Shown here piece after piece: positions 1-7,666 of a DNA stretch of 46,784 nt. Every line of letters starts with the position of its first letter. Within the stretch, counting starts at the first letter, position 1. Source of the stretch: an uncultured Xylophilus sp. (GTDB lineage: Bacteria > Pseudomonadota > Gammaproteobacteria > Burkholderiales > Burkholderiaceae_C); the NCBI GenBank assembly GCA_913776965.1, contig CAJYQL010000022.1, positions 1 through 46,784 on the forward strand. Direction: 5' to 3'. The notes beneath the pieces were generated by a model that did no database searches, was not told where the DNA came from, and was given only the letters and a program-made list of their open reading frames with translations. Made by a program: the position numbers and the translations under genes.

Positions 1-3
1 GCG

Positions 4-873
4 ATGAATGGAGTTACCCGGCCCGCACTGCGATACCACGGCGGCAAGTGGAAGCTGGCACCCTGGCTGATGTTGCTGTTTCCGCCGCACCGCATCTACG
101 TCGAACCCTTCGGCGGCGGCGCCTCGGTGCTGTTGCGCAAGACCCGCGCCTACGGGGAGGTCTACAACGACCTCGATGGCGAAATCGTCAACCTTTTCCG
201 CGTGCTGCGCGACCAAGGCCCGGACCTGCAGCGACTGCTGGAGCTGACGCCGTTCGCCCGCACTGAGTTCGACCTCGCTTACTCGCGCAGCGACGACCCG
301 CTGGAGCAGGCGCGGCGCACGGTCGCGCGGTCCTTCATGGGCTTCGGTTCCGCCGCCGCCACCGGCGAGCGCAGCGGCTTCCGCGCGAACTCGAATCGCT
401 CGGGCACGACGCCGGCGCACGACTGGGCCACTCATGCCGCCGCTCTTCCCGCACTGGTCGAGCGGCTGCGCGGCGTGGTGATCGAGAACCGTGATGCGAT
501 GGCGGTTGCAGCCCACCACGACGGCGCCAACACGCTGCACTACTTCGACCCGCCCTACGTCCATAGCACCTGGTCCGGCAAGGTGCGCGGAACGCAGGAG
601 GCAGGACGGGCCAGCGGCAAAGCCTATCGCCACGAAATGGACGACGCAGCTCATCGCACCTTCGCTGCAACGGCTGCCGGCCTACGCGGCATGGTCGTGG
701 TGTCAGGCTACGCTTGCCCGCTTTATGACGAGCTGTTCGGGCACTGGGAGCGCTTCGACCGGCATACCTTCGCCGACGGCGCACGTCCGCGCATCGAAGC
801 GGCATGGATAAACCCCGCATGCTCGGCCGCGCTGAAGCGTGCGCGCGGCGGCCTGTTCGCGGAGGCCGCATGA
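4..873 (+). CDS. D12-class DNA adenine N6-methyltransferase (phage-type Dam)
   Basis: Predicted 289-residue methylase that transfers a methyl group from S-adenosylmethionine to N6 of adenine in duplex DNA. Near the N-terminus the protein reads RYHGGKWKLAPW (residues 10-21), followed by the SAM-binding motif EPFGGGAS (34-41) and the catalytic DPPY at 182-185. This motif order is typical of the D12/Dam class, and the length suits the family (about 270-290). It lies in the terminal segment of an integrated element, where such enzymes usually mark phage DNA against host restriction. The start at 4 is the first available ATG; a longer protein beginning left of the window cannot be excluded. Its stop overlaps the next small open frame as ATGA, so translational coupling in a phage operon is likely. 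The target site cannot be read from sequence. Confidence 0.9.
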   Translation: MNGVTRPALRYHGGKWKLAPWLMLLFPPHRIYVEPFGGGASVLLRKTRAYGEVYNDLDGEIVNLFRVLRDQGPDLQRLLELTPFARTEFDLAYSRSDDPLEQARRTVARSFMGFGSAAATGERSGFRANSNRSGTTPAHDWATHAAALPALVERLRGVVIENRDAMAVAAHHDGANTLHYFDPPYVHSTWSGKVRGTQEAGRASGKAYRHEMDDAAHRTFAATAAGLRGMVVVSGYACPLYDELFGHWERFDRHTFADGARPRIEAAWINPACSAALKRARGGLFAEAA

Positions 874-914
874 AGCGGGACGACTATATCCTCTGCCTCG
901 AGGCGTTGGTATGA
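870..914 (+). pseudogene. 14-codon remnant of a phage gene after the methylase
   Basis: An ATG overlaps the methylase stop (ATGA) and opens a frame reading MKRDDYILCLEALV before a TGA, which again overlaps a downstream ATG (ATGA at 911-914). Double stop-start overlaps are typical of tightly packed phage operons. Soon afterwards, around 935, base composition drops and no convincing plus-strand gene continues. I infer the truncated start of a phage gene cut off at a mosaic junction. It could equally be a meaningless short frame. Confidence 0.3.
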
Positions 915-985
915 ACGACCTCCGCGAACGCAGTCCAAATTTACGAAAGGTCTTTCTGGTGATGTTGTCAACACCTTCAGATGGA

Positions 986-1633
986 CTAATTCTGCGATTT
1001 CCTGTTGAGCAAGGCTTTGTTCAAAGTGGCGACCGCATTGGACACTGGATCGATTACTTTGGCGACTGCACGCTGGACCTCAACTTCCGCCTCAGACGGA
1101 TTGGCAGATCGATCTGGAACCTCTTTCCGCATATAGGTCGCAGCAGCGCGCAACGAGAGAAGCGCTTCGAGTTCATCTACACCCATGCCATTTGCGTCAA
1201 TTCCGGCAAGAACGCTATCTCGCGCCTGGAGGTCCGCGTCCATTTGGGGAAACTTATCGCGCAAACGGTTCTGGCAGGCATAAACCAGAATTATTTGAAG
1301 CGTGGACAACAAGGCCTGTCCGGTGTTCAGCGCTGCTTCGACGCGAGCATTTGCTGCGCTTTGCTCCGCAAGACGGTGCCGCCGCGCTTCCTCACGTATT
1401 TGCCATCCAACGACCGATGCAGAAACGAAGATTGCAACTGCGCCGAAGATACCTTGAGCCCACCCCGCCAAATGTTGATTGTCGTCTGCCCACGCATTAA
1501 CGCTTGGCCAAGCTATTGCGAGTACAGCCACCGTGAGAGTAAAGAGCCAAATCCATCCCAGGATTCGCAGAGTTATTTGCATGTGAATGTTGGTGGGGTT
1601 TTTGGAGACAACCGCATTATGCCAATAACCCAT
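986..1633 (-). CDS. Membrane protein of unknown function (element cargo)
   Basis: A 215-residue protein I cannot place in a family. The N-terminal half holds two hydrophobic segments (about residues 22-45 and 62-82) separated by a short polar loop with WADDNQHLAGW. The remainder is charged, probably helical, with a stretch starting IREEARRHRLAEQ that could form a coiled coil on the cytoplasmic side. The gene is clearly lower in GC than its surroundings and is transcribed against the neighbouring methylase, as expected for phage 'moron' cargo or a superinfection-exclusion or defence gene. A second ATG at 1582 (M-Q-I-T-L-R) is an alternative start; neither has a clear Shine-Dalgarno. Function is unknown and the defence reading is inference from context only. 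Confidence 0.7.
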   Translation of the reverse strand: MGYWHNAVVSKNPTNIHMQITLRILGWIWLFTLTVAVLAIAWPSVNAWADDNQHLAGWAQGIFGAVAIFVSASVVGWQIREEARRHRLAEQSAANARVEAALNTGQALLSTLQIILVYACQNRLRDKFPQMDADLQARDSVLAGIDANGMGVDELEALLSLRAAATYMRKEVPDRSANPSEAEVEVQRAVAKVIDPVSNAVATLNKALLNRKSQN

Positions 1634-1710
1634 GCCCGAAAATCAGTCTTTGGATGGCATCCACCAACAACTTTCGCCACCACACCAGGGAAGTCATTAG
1701 GGGAAAAACT

Positions 1711-1950
1711 GTGACTCGACTAATCGACACAGCTGACATCGCTCAGCTATTGGGGGTATGTCGTGCGCACGTCACCAATCGCATCGTCAAACGTGCCGAC
1801 TTTCCAGCTCCAGTGATCAATCTTAGCCAGCGCCTAAAAAAGTGGTCCGCTGACGACGTCGCCCGATACGTCAAAGGCGGGCAGCGATCTCCTCGGGCGT
1901 CTCGCGGTAATACGCATCCAGCAGCTGGCGCAGATCCTTGTGCCCGCTGA
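1711..1950 (+). CDS. AlpA/excisionase-like helix-turn-helix protein
   Basis: A 79-residue small DNA-binding protein starting at a GTG preceded by a good ribosome-binding site (AGGGG at 1700-1704). Residues 3-55 follow the AlpA/MerR-like winged-helix pattern: a strand-like RLIDTADIAQLLGV, a recognition-helix region RAHVTNRIVKRADFPAP, then a wing and WSADDVARYV. AlpA-type proteins act as regulators or recombination directionality factors that control excision of an integrated element, and the adjacent integrase fits that role. An upstream in-frame ATG at 1654 lacks a comparable ribosome-binding site, so GTG 1711 is preferred. The last 27 codons are antisense to the 3' end of the integrase gene (80-bp tail-to-tail overlap), and the protein tail there is low-complexity, suggesting that the original stop was lost. 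Confidence 0.65.
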   Translation: MTRLIDTADIAQLLGVCRAHVTNRIVKRADFPAPVINLSQRLKKWSADDVARYVKGGQRSPRASRGNTHPAAGADPCAR

Positions 1951-2884
1951 TTTTCGCCAGTGTCATCACGTCGACCTTACGCGCCATGCGTGTCAGAGCG
2001 TCGGCTCGCGAGTCATGGAAGTGCAGGTTCTCCAGCAGCAACCTGTCGCGAATCTTCCGGAATAGCACGTCGAGGCTGGCGCTGCTGATCGTGAAGTAGC
2101 GATCGCGCCTTGCCGCCGCAGCGGCATCGTCCAGCACACGCAGGACACGGGCGGCCTTCCGAAAGAGTGGAACGTGCCGCACGCCCACCACCTCCACCGT
2201 TTTATGCACGCCGAGCGTTGCGACACGCCGCTGCAGATCCACGGTCGACCGGGCCAAGCCCATCACCTCGCCGGCACGCATCGCGGTGTGATTCGCGACC
2301 AGGTAAGCCCAGGCGACCTCCTGTTGCGGCGTTGCCGGCGGCACACCAGGGCGATAGCCCAGGTGACGCAGCACCAGCCGCAGCTCCGCCCATGCGGTGC
2401 GCCGCGTACGGGCGTGAGCCTTGCGGGGCAGCTTTAGGGCCTTCCACGGCGTCGGCTCACCGGTCCACTTCCACTCCTGGGCGGCCACGCTCCAGACGTT
2501 GCGCAGCTGGGCGGCTTCCCGCACTACCGACGAATCCGATACCTCCGCGCGTCGAGCATCCCGCCACACCCCCAGGTCGGCAGTGGTGATGGTGTGCAAC
2601 ACCTTGCCGGCCAAGTCGGGGAACATTCGCTCGAATGCCGCGAAACGGAGCATCTCTGCGCGGGCGCCGCGCTTATGCTTCGATATCTCTTTTTCGTAGC
2701 GGCGGAAGGCGTCGGAGAGGGTCTTTGCAGGGTACTGAGCCCGGACGCCGGCAGCCAGTGCTGCCTCTTCCGCGGTAGCCCACGCCAGTGCCGCGGCCTT
2801 CGTCTCGCGCGTCGCGGACGTGCGCACGCCCGCCCGCTCGACCTCGGCTCGCCACCCGTTTTTGACTTTCCTCAGGTACGCCAT
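1871..2884 (-). CDS. Tyrosine-type site-specific integrase
   Basis: A 337-residue phage-type integrase that would insert and excise the element at the adjacent tRNA-Leu gene by strand exchange. The C-terminal catalytic domain shows the tyrosine-recombinase signature: Arg203 in TAMRAGE, His290-x-x-Arg293 in HFHDSRAD, His315 in GHKD, and a nucleophile Tyr325 or Tyr326 in DAYYRET. The N-terminal part (residues 50-150) resembles the SAM-like core-binding domain, preceded by a short arm-binding region. The ATG at 2884 was chosen because GAGAGG precedes it; the open frame continues upstream into the tRNA gene, which cannot be coding. The start codon lies 183 bp from the tRNA 3' end, the usual geometry for tRNA-integrating elements. 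Direct repeats and a palindrome in that gap are probable integrase or repressor sites. Confidence 0.93.
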   Translation of the reverse strand: MAYLRKVKNGWRAEVERAGVRTSATRETKAAALAWATAEEAALAAGVRAQYPAKTLSDAFRRYEKEISKHKRGARAEMLRFAAFERMFPDLAGKVLHTITTADLGVWRDARRAEVSDSSVVREAAQLRNVWSVAAQEWKWTGEPTPWKALKLPRKAHARTRRTAWAELRLVLRHLGYRPGVPPATPQQEVAWAYLVANHTAMRAGEVMGLARSTVDLQRRVATLGVHKTVEVVGVRHVPLFRKAARVLRVLDDAAAAARRDRYFTISSASLDVLFRKIRDRLLLENLHFHDSRADALTRMARKVDVMTLAKISGHKDLRQLLDAYYRETPEEIAARL

Positions 2885-2907
2885 CACCCTCTCCGCCCGC
2901 CGCGCGG

Positions 2908-2924
2908 GATTCCGCGCGGGAATC
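2908..2924. promoter_or_regulatory. Palindrome upstream of the integrase start
   Basis: Perfect 6-bp arms GATTCC and GGAATC flank a 5-bp spacer, 24-40 bp upstream of the integrase ATG. The element sits inside a run of three near-repeats of CGCGGGAT between 2901 and 2932. The position suits an operator or promoter-overlapping site for integrase control. No cognate regulator is proven; the AlpA-like protein next door is a candidate. Confidence 0.4.
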
Positions 2925-2939
2925 ACGCGGGATGGCAGT

Positions 2940-2956
2940 GTAAGACTCGATGATTT
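2940..2956. repeat. 17-bp direct repeat, copy 1 (candidate integrase arm site)
   Basis: The 17-mer GTAAGACTCGATGATTT occurs here and again exactly at 3034-3050, 94 bp apart, both between the integrase start and the tRNA 3' end. Repeats of this size in the attachment region are typical arm-type integrase binding sites; assignment is by position. Confidence 0.6.
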
Positions 2957-2987
2957 GCGGTCGTAGCCGGTCAGCATGCCGCCCAAG

Positions 2988-3022
2988 AAAAAAGCCCTGA
3001 TCTCGCTGGAGAACAGAGCTTT
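2988..3022 (-). terminator. Intrinsic terminator downstream of tRNA-Leu
   Basis: On the minus strand a 9-bp stem (AAAGCTCTG pairing with CAGGGCTTT, one G-U pair) closes a 14-nt loop and is followed by six T residues. It begins 45 bp past the tRNA-Leu 3' end and precedes the integrase gene, so it should stop tRNA transcription before the integrase. Confidence 0.75.
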
Positions 3023-3033
3023 TGAAGGACTAG

Positions 3034-3050
3034 GTAAGACTCGATGATTT
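3034..3050. repeat. 17-bp direct repeat, copy 2 (candidate integrase arm site)
   Basis: Exact second copy of GTAAGACTCGATGATTT, 17 bp from the tRNA-Leu CCA end. Together with the copy at 2940-2956 it flanks the tRNA terminator. Confidence 0.6.
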
Positions 3051-3067
3051 CGAGCAATTTTCGTCCG

Positions 3068-3154
3068 TGGTGCGCGGGGGGGGACTCGAACCCCCACACC
3101 ATTGCTGGCGTCAGGACCTAAACCTGGTGCGTCTACCAATTTCGCCACCCGCGC
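3068..3154 (-). tRNA. tRNA-Leu (anticodon UAG)
   Basis: On the minus strand the sequence begins GCGCGGGTGGCGAAATTGG and ends with the encoded CCA (3068-3070). The seven-base acceptor arms GCGCGGG and CCCGCGC pair. The anticodon loop is TTTAGGT, giving UAG, the T-arm GGGGG-TTCGAGT-CCCCC is perfect, and a long variable arm is present as expected for a class II tRNA. Length is 87 nt. Its 3' end is the probable attachment site of the mobile element to the left. Confidence 0.96.
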
Positions 3155-3170
3155 GGGCCTTGTCTGCAAA

Positions 3171-3205
3171 CGCAGTGCTGCGACACGAGGTCGACCGGCA
3201 CTGCG
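3171..3205 (-). terminator. Weak stem-loop after the RND operon
   Basis: An 8-bp perfect inverted repeat (CGCAGTGC and GCACTGCG) with a 19-nt loop lies between the end of the efflux permease gene and tRNA-Leu, both on the minus strand. Only a short TTT follows, so it would be a weak or Rho-assisted terminator. Confidence 0.4.
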
Positions 3206-3226
3206 CGAAATCGGCAACCCGCGAGT

Positions 3227-6200
3227 TTAGCCTGCCGCGGGCGCCTTTTCCGCCTCCGGCCGCCGGACGCGGAACCAGGCCGCGTACATCGCCGGCAGCG
3301 CCAGCAGTGTCAGCACCGTCGCCACCACCAGGCCGCCCATGATCGCCACCGCCATCGGCCCCCAGAACACGCTGCGCGACAGCGGGATCATGGCCAGTAC
3401 CGCTGCGGCTGCGGTCAGCACGATCGGCCGCAGCCGGCGCACCGCCGACTCGACGATCGCGTCCCAGGCCGGCACGCCGGCGGCGCGGTCCTGCTCGATC
3501 TGGTCGATCAGGATCACCGAATTGCGCTGGATCATGCCCATCAGCGCGATCACGCCCAGCAGCGCGACGAAGCCGAATGGTCGGCCGAGCAACAGCAACG
3601 CCGCCGCCACGCCTGCGATGCCGAGCGGCCCGGTGAGGAACACCAGCAGCGCCCGGCTGAAGCTCTGCAGCTGCAGCATCAACAGCGTGAAGACGAGGAA
3701 CAACATGATCGGCACGCCCGCGGCGATCGAGGCCGAGCCCTTGCTGCTCTCCTCCACCGCGCCGGCGACCTCGATGCGGTAGGCGGTGCGGCCCTCGGCG
3801 TGCCAGCGCGCCTCCAGCTCCCGCAGCGCGGGTAGCAACTCGTCGGTGACGGTGGCGCCCTGCAGGCCTTCGGCGATGTCGGCCTGGACGGTGATCGCGT
3901 AGTCGCGGTTCTCGCGCCACATCACGCCCGGCTCCCAGGTGAAAACCGGCTTGGCGACCTGCAGCAGCGGGATCGCCTTGCCGGACGCGGTGGCGACATA
4001 GGCATTGTCCAGGTCGGAGATGGTGTCGCGCTCGGCCAGCGGCTGGCGCAGCACGATCTCGATCAGCCGGTCGCCCTCGCGGTACTGGCCGACCGTCGTG
4101 CCGCTGAACAGCAGCCGCGTCGCCTGGGCGATGGACTGGCTGCTCACGCCCAGCGCGCGGGCCTTGTCCTGGTCGACCTCCAGCCGCATCGCCTTGACCG
4201 ACTCGTTCCAGTTGTCGTTCACGCCCAGTGTGTGCGGGTTCTGCCGCATCAGCGCCGCGACCTCGTCGGCCCGTGCGCGCAGCGCCGCCGGGTCGGTGCC
4301 GACGACGCGGAACTGCACCGGATACGGCACCGGCGGGCCGCTCGGCAGCAGCTTGACCCGGCCGCGCACTTCGGGAAATTCCTGTGCGAGCAGCGCCGGC
4401 AGCCGCAGCCGCAGCGCCTCGCGGGTCGGCAGGTCGTCGGGCATGACGATCAGCTGCGACACGTTGCTCTGCGGGAACACCTGGTCGAGCGGCAGGTAGA
4501 AGCGCGGCGTGCCGGTGCCGATCCACGTGCTGACGGAGACCACCCCGGCCTCCTGCCGCAGCCGGGCCTCGACCCGGCGCGCCACCTGCTCGTTGGCGGC
4601 GAACGGCGTGCCTTCGGCGGACCACAGGTCCACGATGATCTCGGGCCGGCTGGAATCGGGGAAGAACTGCTGCTGCACCCGGCCCATGCCGAGGATGCCG
4701 AGGCCGAACACCGCGACGGTCGCGCCGATGGTGATCCAGCGGTGTGCGACGCACCAGTGCACTGCCCGCCGGAAGGCGTTGTAGAAGCGGCTGTCGAACA
4801 CTTCGTGCGGCTGGCCGGCAGCGCCGGCGTGCGGCGGCGGGCGCAGCAGCCAGGTGCCGAGGTAGGGCACGAAATAGACCGAGGCGACCCAGCTGGCCAG
4901 CAGCGCGATGACGGTGACCGCGAAGATCGCGAAGGTGTATTCGCCGGTCACCGACCGGGCGATGCCGATCGGCAGGAAGCCGGCCGCGGTGATCAGCGTG
5001 CCGGTCAGCATCGGCATCGCGGTGATTTCGTAGGCAAAGGTGGCGGCGCGGGCCTTGTCGTAGCCCTCCTCCATCTTCCGCACCATCATCTCGACCGCGA
5101 TGATCGCGTCGTCCACCAGCAGGCCGAGCGCGATGATCAGCGAGCCGAGCGAGATCTTGTGGACCCCGATGCCCCAGTAGTCCATCGCGAGGAATGTCAC
5201 CGCCAGCACCAGCGGGATCGTGATGCCGACCACCAGCCCGGGCCGCACGTCGATCGTCCAGCCTTGCCACCAGCGGCGCGCCCCCGGCCGGCGGTGCAGG
5301 CCCAGGCTCACGAAGCTGACCGCCAGCACGATGATCACCGCCTCAGCCAGCACCCGCAGGAATTCGTCGACCGACGCGGTCACCGCGGCCGGTTGGTTCT
5401 GCACCTGCACCAGCCGGGCGCCGGCCGGCAGCGTGGCGCCGAGCTGCGCGACATGCTTCTGCAGCGCCTCGCCGAGCGCGACGATGTCGCCGCCCTTGGC
5501 CATCGACACGCCGAGCGCGATCACGTCGCGGCCCTGGTGCAGGACCTTGACGCTCGGCGGGTCGAGCGTACCGCGGCGGATCGTCGCGATGTCGCCGAGC
5601 CGCAGCTGCGCGGCACCGGCCGGGCCGCGCACCGGCATCGCCTGCAGCTGAGCGACCGCCTCGAAAGCGCCCTCCACCCGCAGCTGGACCACGTCGTGGG
5701 CGGACTGGATCGCGCCGGCGCTCTCGACCGCGTTCTGCTGGCCGAGCTGGTCCACCACGCTCGACAGGCTGATGCCGAGCTGCGCGAGCCGCTGGCGCGG
5801 GATCTCGACATAAATCTTCTCGTCCTGCACGCCGAAGAGTTCGACCTTGGCCACATCCTTGACCCGCAGCAGGCCCTGGCGCACGTCGTCGGCCAGCACC
5901 CGCTGCTCGGCCGGGCCGAAGCCGTCGGTCTCCATCGCGTAGATGACGCCGAAGACATCGCCGAACTCGTCGTTGAAGAACGGCCCCTGCACGCCCTGCG
6001 GCAGCGTGGCGCGGATGTCGCCGAGCTTCTTGCGCACCGTGTACCAGACGTTGGGCACCTCCGCGGCGCGGGAGTTGTCCTTGATCTGGAAGATGATCTG
6101 CGACTCGCCCGGCTTGGAATAGCTGCGGATCTTGTCGGCGTACGGCACCTCCTGCAGCGTGCGCTCCAGCTTGCTCGTGACCTGCTCGGCCACCTGCTGG

Positions 6201-6409
6201 GCGGTGGCGCCGGGCCAGTAGGTGCGGACCACCATCGCGCGGAAGGTGAAGGGCGGGTCCTCGTCCTGGCCGAGCTGGAAGTACGCGGCGAAGCCGAGCA
6301 CCATCAGGGCGACGAGCAGGTAGCGGGTGAGCGCCGCATGTTCCAGCGCCCAGCGGGAGAGGTTGAAGCCGGGGCCAGGCTCGCGGTCGTGGTGGACGGG
6401 GGTGGTCAT
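3227..6409 (-). CDS. RND multidrug efflux permease (HAE1/TriC-like)
   Basis: A 1060-residue inner-membrane proton-driven transporter that, with an adaptor and an outer-membrane channel, would expel hydrophobic drugs or biocides. The start matches the family (FNLSRWALEHAALTRYLL, first transmembrane helix about residues 24-42). A large periplasmic loop with DEDPPFTFRAMVV follows, then a helix bundle carrying the paired aspartates of GLLVDDAI (about residue 432). The second half repeats the layout. Where AcrB has its helix-10 lysine (AKN), this protein reads IQRNSVILIDQI (about residue 961), an arginine variant that I recall as characteristic of the TriC-like branch. Its ATG overlaps the adaptor stop (ATGA), so the two are translated together. 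No outer-membrane factor is encoded nearby. Confidence 0.93.
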   Translation of the reverse strand: MTTPVHHDREPGPGFNLSRWALEHAALTRYLLVALMVLGFAAYFQLGQDEDPPFTFRAMVVRTYWPGATAQQVAEQVTSKLERTLQEVPYADKIRSYSKPGESQIIFQIKDNSRAAEVPNVWYTVRKKLGDIRATLPQGVQGPFFNDEFGDVFGVIYAMETDGFGPAEQRVLADDVRQGLLRVKDVAKVELFGVQDEKIYVEIPRQRLAQLGISLSSVVDQLGQQNAVESAGAIQSAHDVVQLRVEGAFEAVAQLQAMPVRGPAGAAQLRLGDIATIRRGTLDPPSVKVLHQGRDVIALGVSMAKGGDIVALGEALQKHVAQLGATLPAGARLVQVQNQPAAVTASVDEFLRVLAEAVIIVLAVSFVSLGLHRRPGARRWWQGWTIDVRPGLVVGITIPLVLAVTFLAMDYWGIGVHKISLGSLIIALGLLVDDAIIAVEMMVRKMEEGYDKARAATFAYEITAMPMLTGTLITAAGFLPIGIARSVTGEYTFAIFAVTVIALLASWVASVYFVPYLGTWLLRPPPHAGAAGQPHEVFDSRFYNAFRRAVHWCVAHRWITIGATVAVFGLGILGMGRVQQQFFPDSSRPEIIVDLWSAEGTPFAANEQVARRVEARLRQEAGVVSVSTWIGTGTPRFYLPLDQVFPQSNVSQLIVMPDDLPTREALRLRLPALLAQEFPEVRGRVKLLPSGPPVPYPVQFRVVGTDPAALRARADEVAALMRQNPHTLGVNDNWNESVKAMRLEVDQDKARALGVSSQSIAQATRLLFSGTTVGQYREGDRLIEIVLRQPLAERDTISDLDNAYVATASGKAIPLLQVAKPVFTWEPGVMWRENRDYAITVQADIAEGLQGATVTDELLPALRELEARWHAEGRTAYRIEVAGAVEESSKGSASIAAGVPIMLFLVFTLLMLQLQSFSRALLVFLTGPLGIAGVAAALLLLGRPFGFVALLGVIALMGMIQRNSVILIDQIEQDRAAGVPAWDAIVESAVRRLRPIVLTAAAAVLAMIPLSRSVFWGPMAVAIMGGLVVATVLTLLALPAMYAAWFRVRRPEAEKAPAAG

Positions 6410-7650
6410 GGCGCGATCACCGGCCGGTCGCGGGGGGCCGGCGCGGCGGCCGATGCGGGAGCCGTCGCTGCGGACGCCAAACCATCTGCTACGCTTTTCG
6501 TAGCACTCTGCGCAGGCAGGTCCTGCGCAAATGGGTACTTTCCTTCGTAGATCGACACTTTCTGCCCCGGCGCCAGCACATGCACGCCGGCCGCGACCAC
6601 CCGCTGGCCGGGCTGCACGCCGTGGGTCACGACCACGTCGCTGCCGTCGATGCCGCCGACGGCGACCGGCTGGGCGCGGACGGTCATCGTCGGCTCGTCG
6701 AGCAGCCAGACGGTGGTCGTGTCGCCGTCGCGCCGGAGGGCGCTGGTCGGCAGGCGCACCCCGGCGGCCGGCGCCGTGCCGACCGCCTGTGGCTGCACCG
6801 ACACGGTGGCGCCGAGCGGCGGCGCCGCGCCCTCGAGCGCGACTTTCACGGTGAAGGTGCGGGTCGCGGGATCGGCCGCTGCGCCGACCTCGCGTACCCG
6901 GCCCTGCAGCGCGGCCTCAGTGCTCCACGTACGCACCGCGACCGGCTGGCCGGCCGTGAAGCGGCGGACCTGGTCCTCGGGCACCGCGAAGACGGCATCG
7001 CGCACGCCGTCGACAGCCACCCGCACCACTGGCGTGCCGGCCGCAACGACCTGGCCGGCCTCGGCCTCGATGGCGGTGACGATGCCGGGGGCGTCGGCCA
7101 CCAGGCTCGCATAGGCCGCCTGGTTGCCCTGCGCGGCCAGCTGGGCCTGCGCCTGGTCCAGCGCCGCCTGAGCGGAGCGGACCTGCGCCTCGCGCCGCTC
7201 CAGTTCGGCGGCGCTGATGAAGTTCTGGGCCTTGAGGGCGGCGTAGCGCTGGAAATCCGCCGCCGCCAGGTCGCGCGAGGTGCGGGCCGACGCGACCTGC
7301 GCCCGCGCCGCATCGGTGGCCAGCCACAGGTCCTGCGGATCGAGCTGCGCCAGTACCTGGCCGGCCGCGACCCGCTGGCCGACCTCAGCATGCCGCTTCA
7401 GGATCTTGCCGCCGACCCGGAAGCCGAGCCGCGACTCCACCCGCGCCCGCACGTCGCCGGCGAATACGGGCGCCTCGCCGGCACCGGCAGGCACTGCCGT
7501 CACCAGCTTGACCGCGCGGACCGGCTCGGGCGGCGGGGCCGGCCGCGAACAGCCGACGAGCGACAAGGCCAGCAGCAAAGACGCGGACGGCACCGACCAG
7601 CGGGCGGTAAAAGACCGGAGCGACCGGCATGACCAGAACAGAGGGGCCAT
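6406..7650 (-). CDS. RND efflux periplasmic adaptor lipoprotein
   Basis: A 414-residue membrane-fusion protein that links the RND pump to an outer-membrane channel. The N-terminus has a lipoprotein signal with lipobox LVGC (Cys34), so it is probably anchored in the inner membrane by acylation. A lipoyl/barrel-sandwich half (ESRLGFRVGGKI), an alpha-helical hairpin of about 90 residues rich in Ala, Gln and Arg, and the second half-motif (VTAIEAEAGQVVAAGTPV) follow in the canonical order. The family-typical end is near VLAPGQKVSIYEG. The 40 or so residues after it are low-complexity Ala/Pro and partly encoded by a dispersed repeat copy (6484-6545), so the C-terminus looks like a recent extension. 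The gene is first in the operon and lies directly behind a TetR-type operator candidate. Confidence 0.93.
   Translation of the reverse strand: MAPLFWSCRSLRSFTARWSVPSASLLLALSLVGCSRPAPPPEPVRAVKLVTAVPAGAGEAPVFAGDVRARVESRLGFRVGGKILKRHAEVGQRVAAGQVLAQLDPQDLWLATDAARAQVASARTSRDLAAADFQRYAALKAQNFISAAELERREAQVRSAQAALDQAQAQLAAQGNQAAYASLVADAPGIVTAIEAEAGQVVAAGTPVVRVAVDGVRDAVFAVPEDQVRRFTAGQPVAVRTWSTEAALQGRVREVGAAADPATRTFTVKVALEGAAPPLGATVSVQPQAVGTAPAAGVRLPTSALRRDGDTTTVWLLDEPTMTVRAQPVAVGGIDGSDVVVTHGVQPGQRVVAAGVHVLAPGQKVSIYEGKYPFAQDLPAQSATKSVADGLASAATAPASAAAPAPRDRPVIAP
6484..6545 (+). repeat. Dispersed ~57-bp repeat, copy inside the RND adaptor gene
   Basis: Reads TTTTCGTAGCACTCTGCGCA and continues with an inverted GCGCAGGCAGG/CCTGCGC hairpin and a T-rich end, matching the family seen at 10817, 16979, 37515 and 43716. 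It falls inside codons of about residues 369-389 of the adaptor, on the antisense strand. Confidence 0.6.
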
Positions 7651-7666
7651 GGCGGCGTTTCCCGTT

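Noticed and set aside
839-1714. Plus-strand open frame opposite the unknown membrane protein
   Set aside because: No motif, no ribosome-binding site and unusual composition; the minus-strand frame has membrane helices and a plausible protein pattern.
4-3067. CRISPR array or toxin-antitoxin pair in the mobile-element end
   Set aside because: No regularly spaced repeats, no cas-like genes, and no small gene pair with known toxin or antitoxin motifs could be seen.
3111-6550. Long open frames antisense to the RND permease gene (for example 4232-6550, plus strand)
   Set aside because: They are Arg/His/Ala-rich, lack family motifs and mirror a well-supported gene on the other strand; typical of high-GC DNA with few stops.
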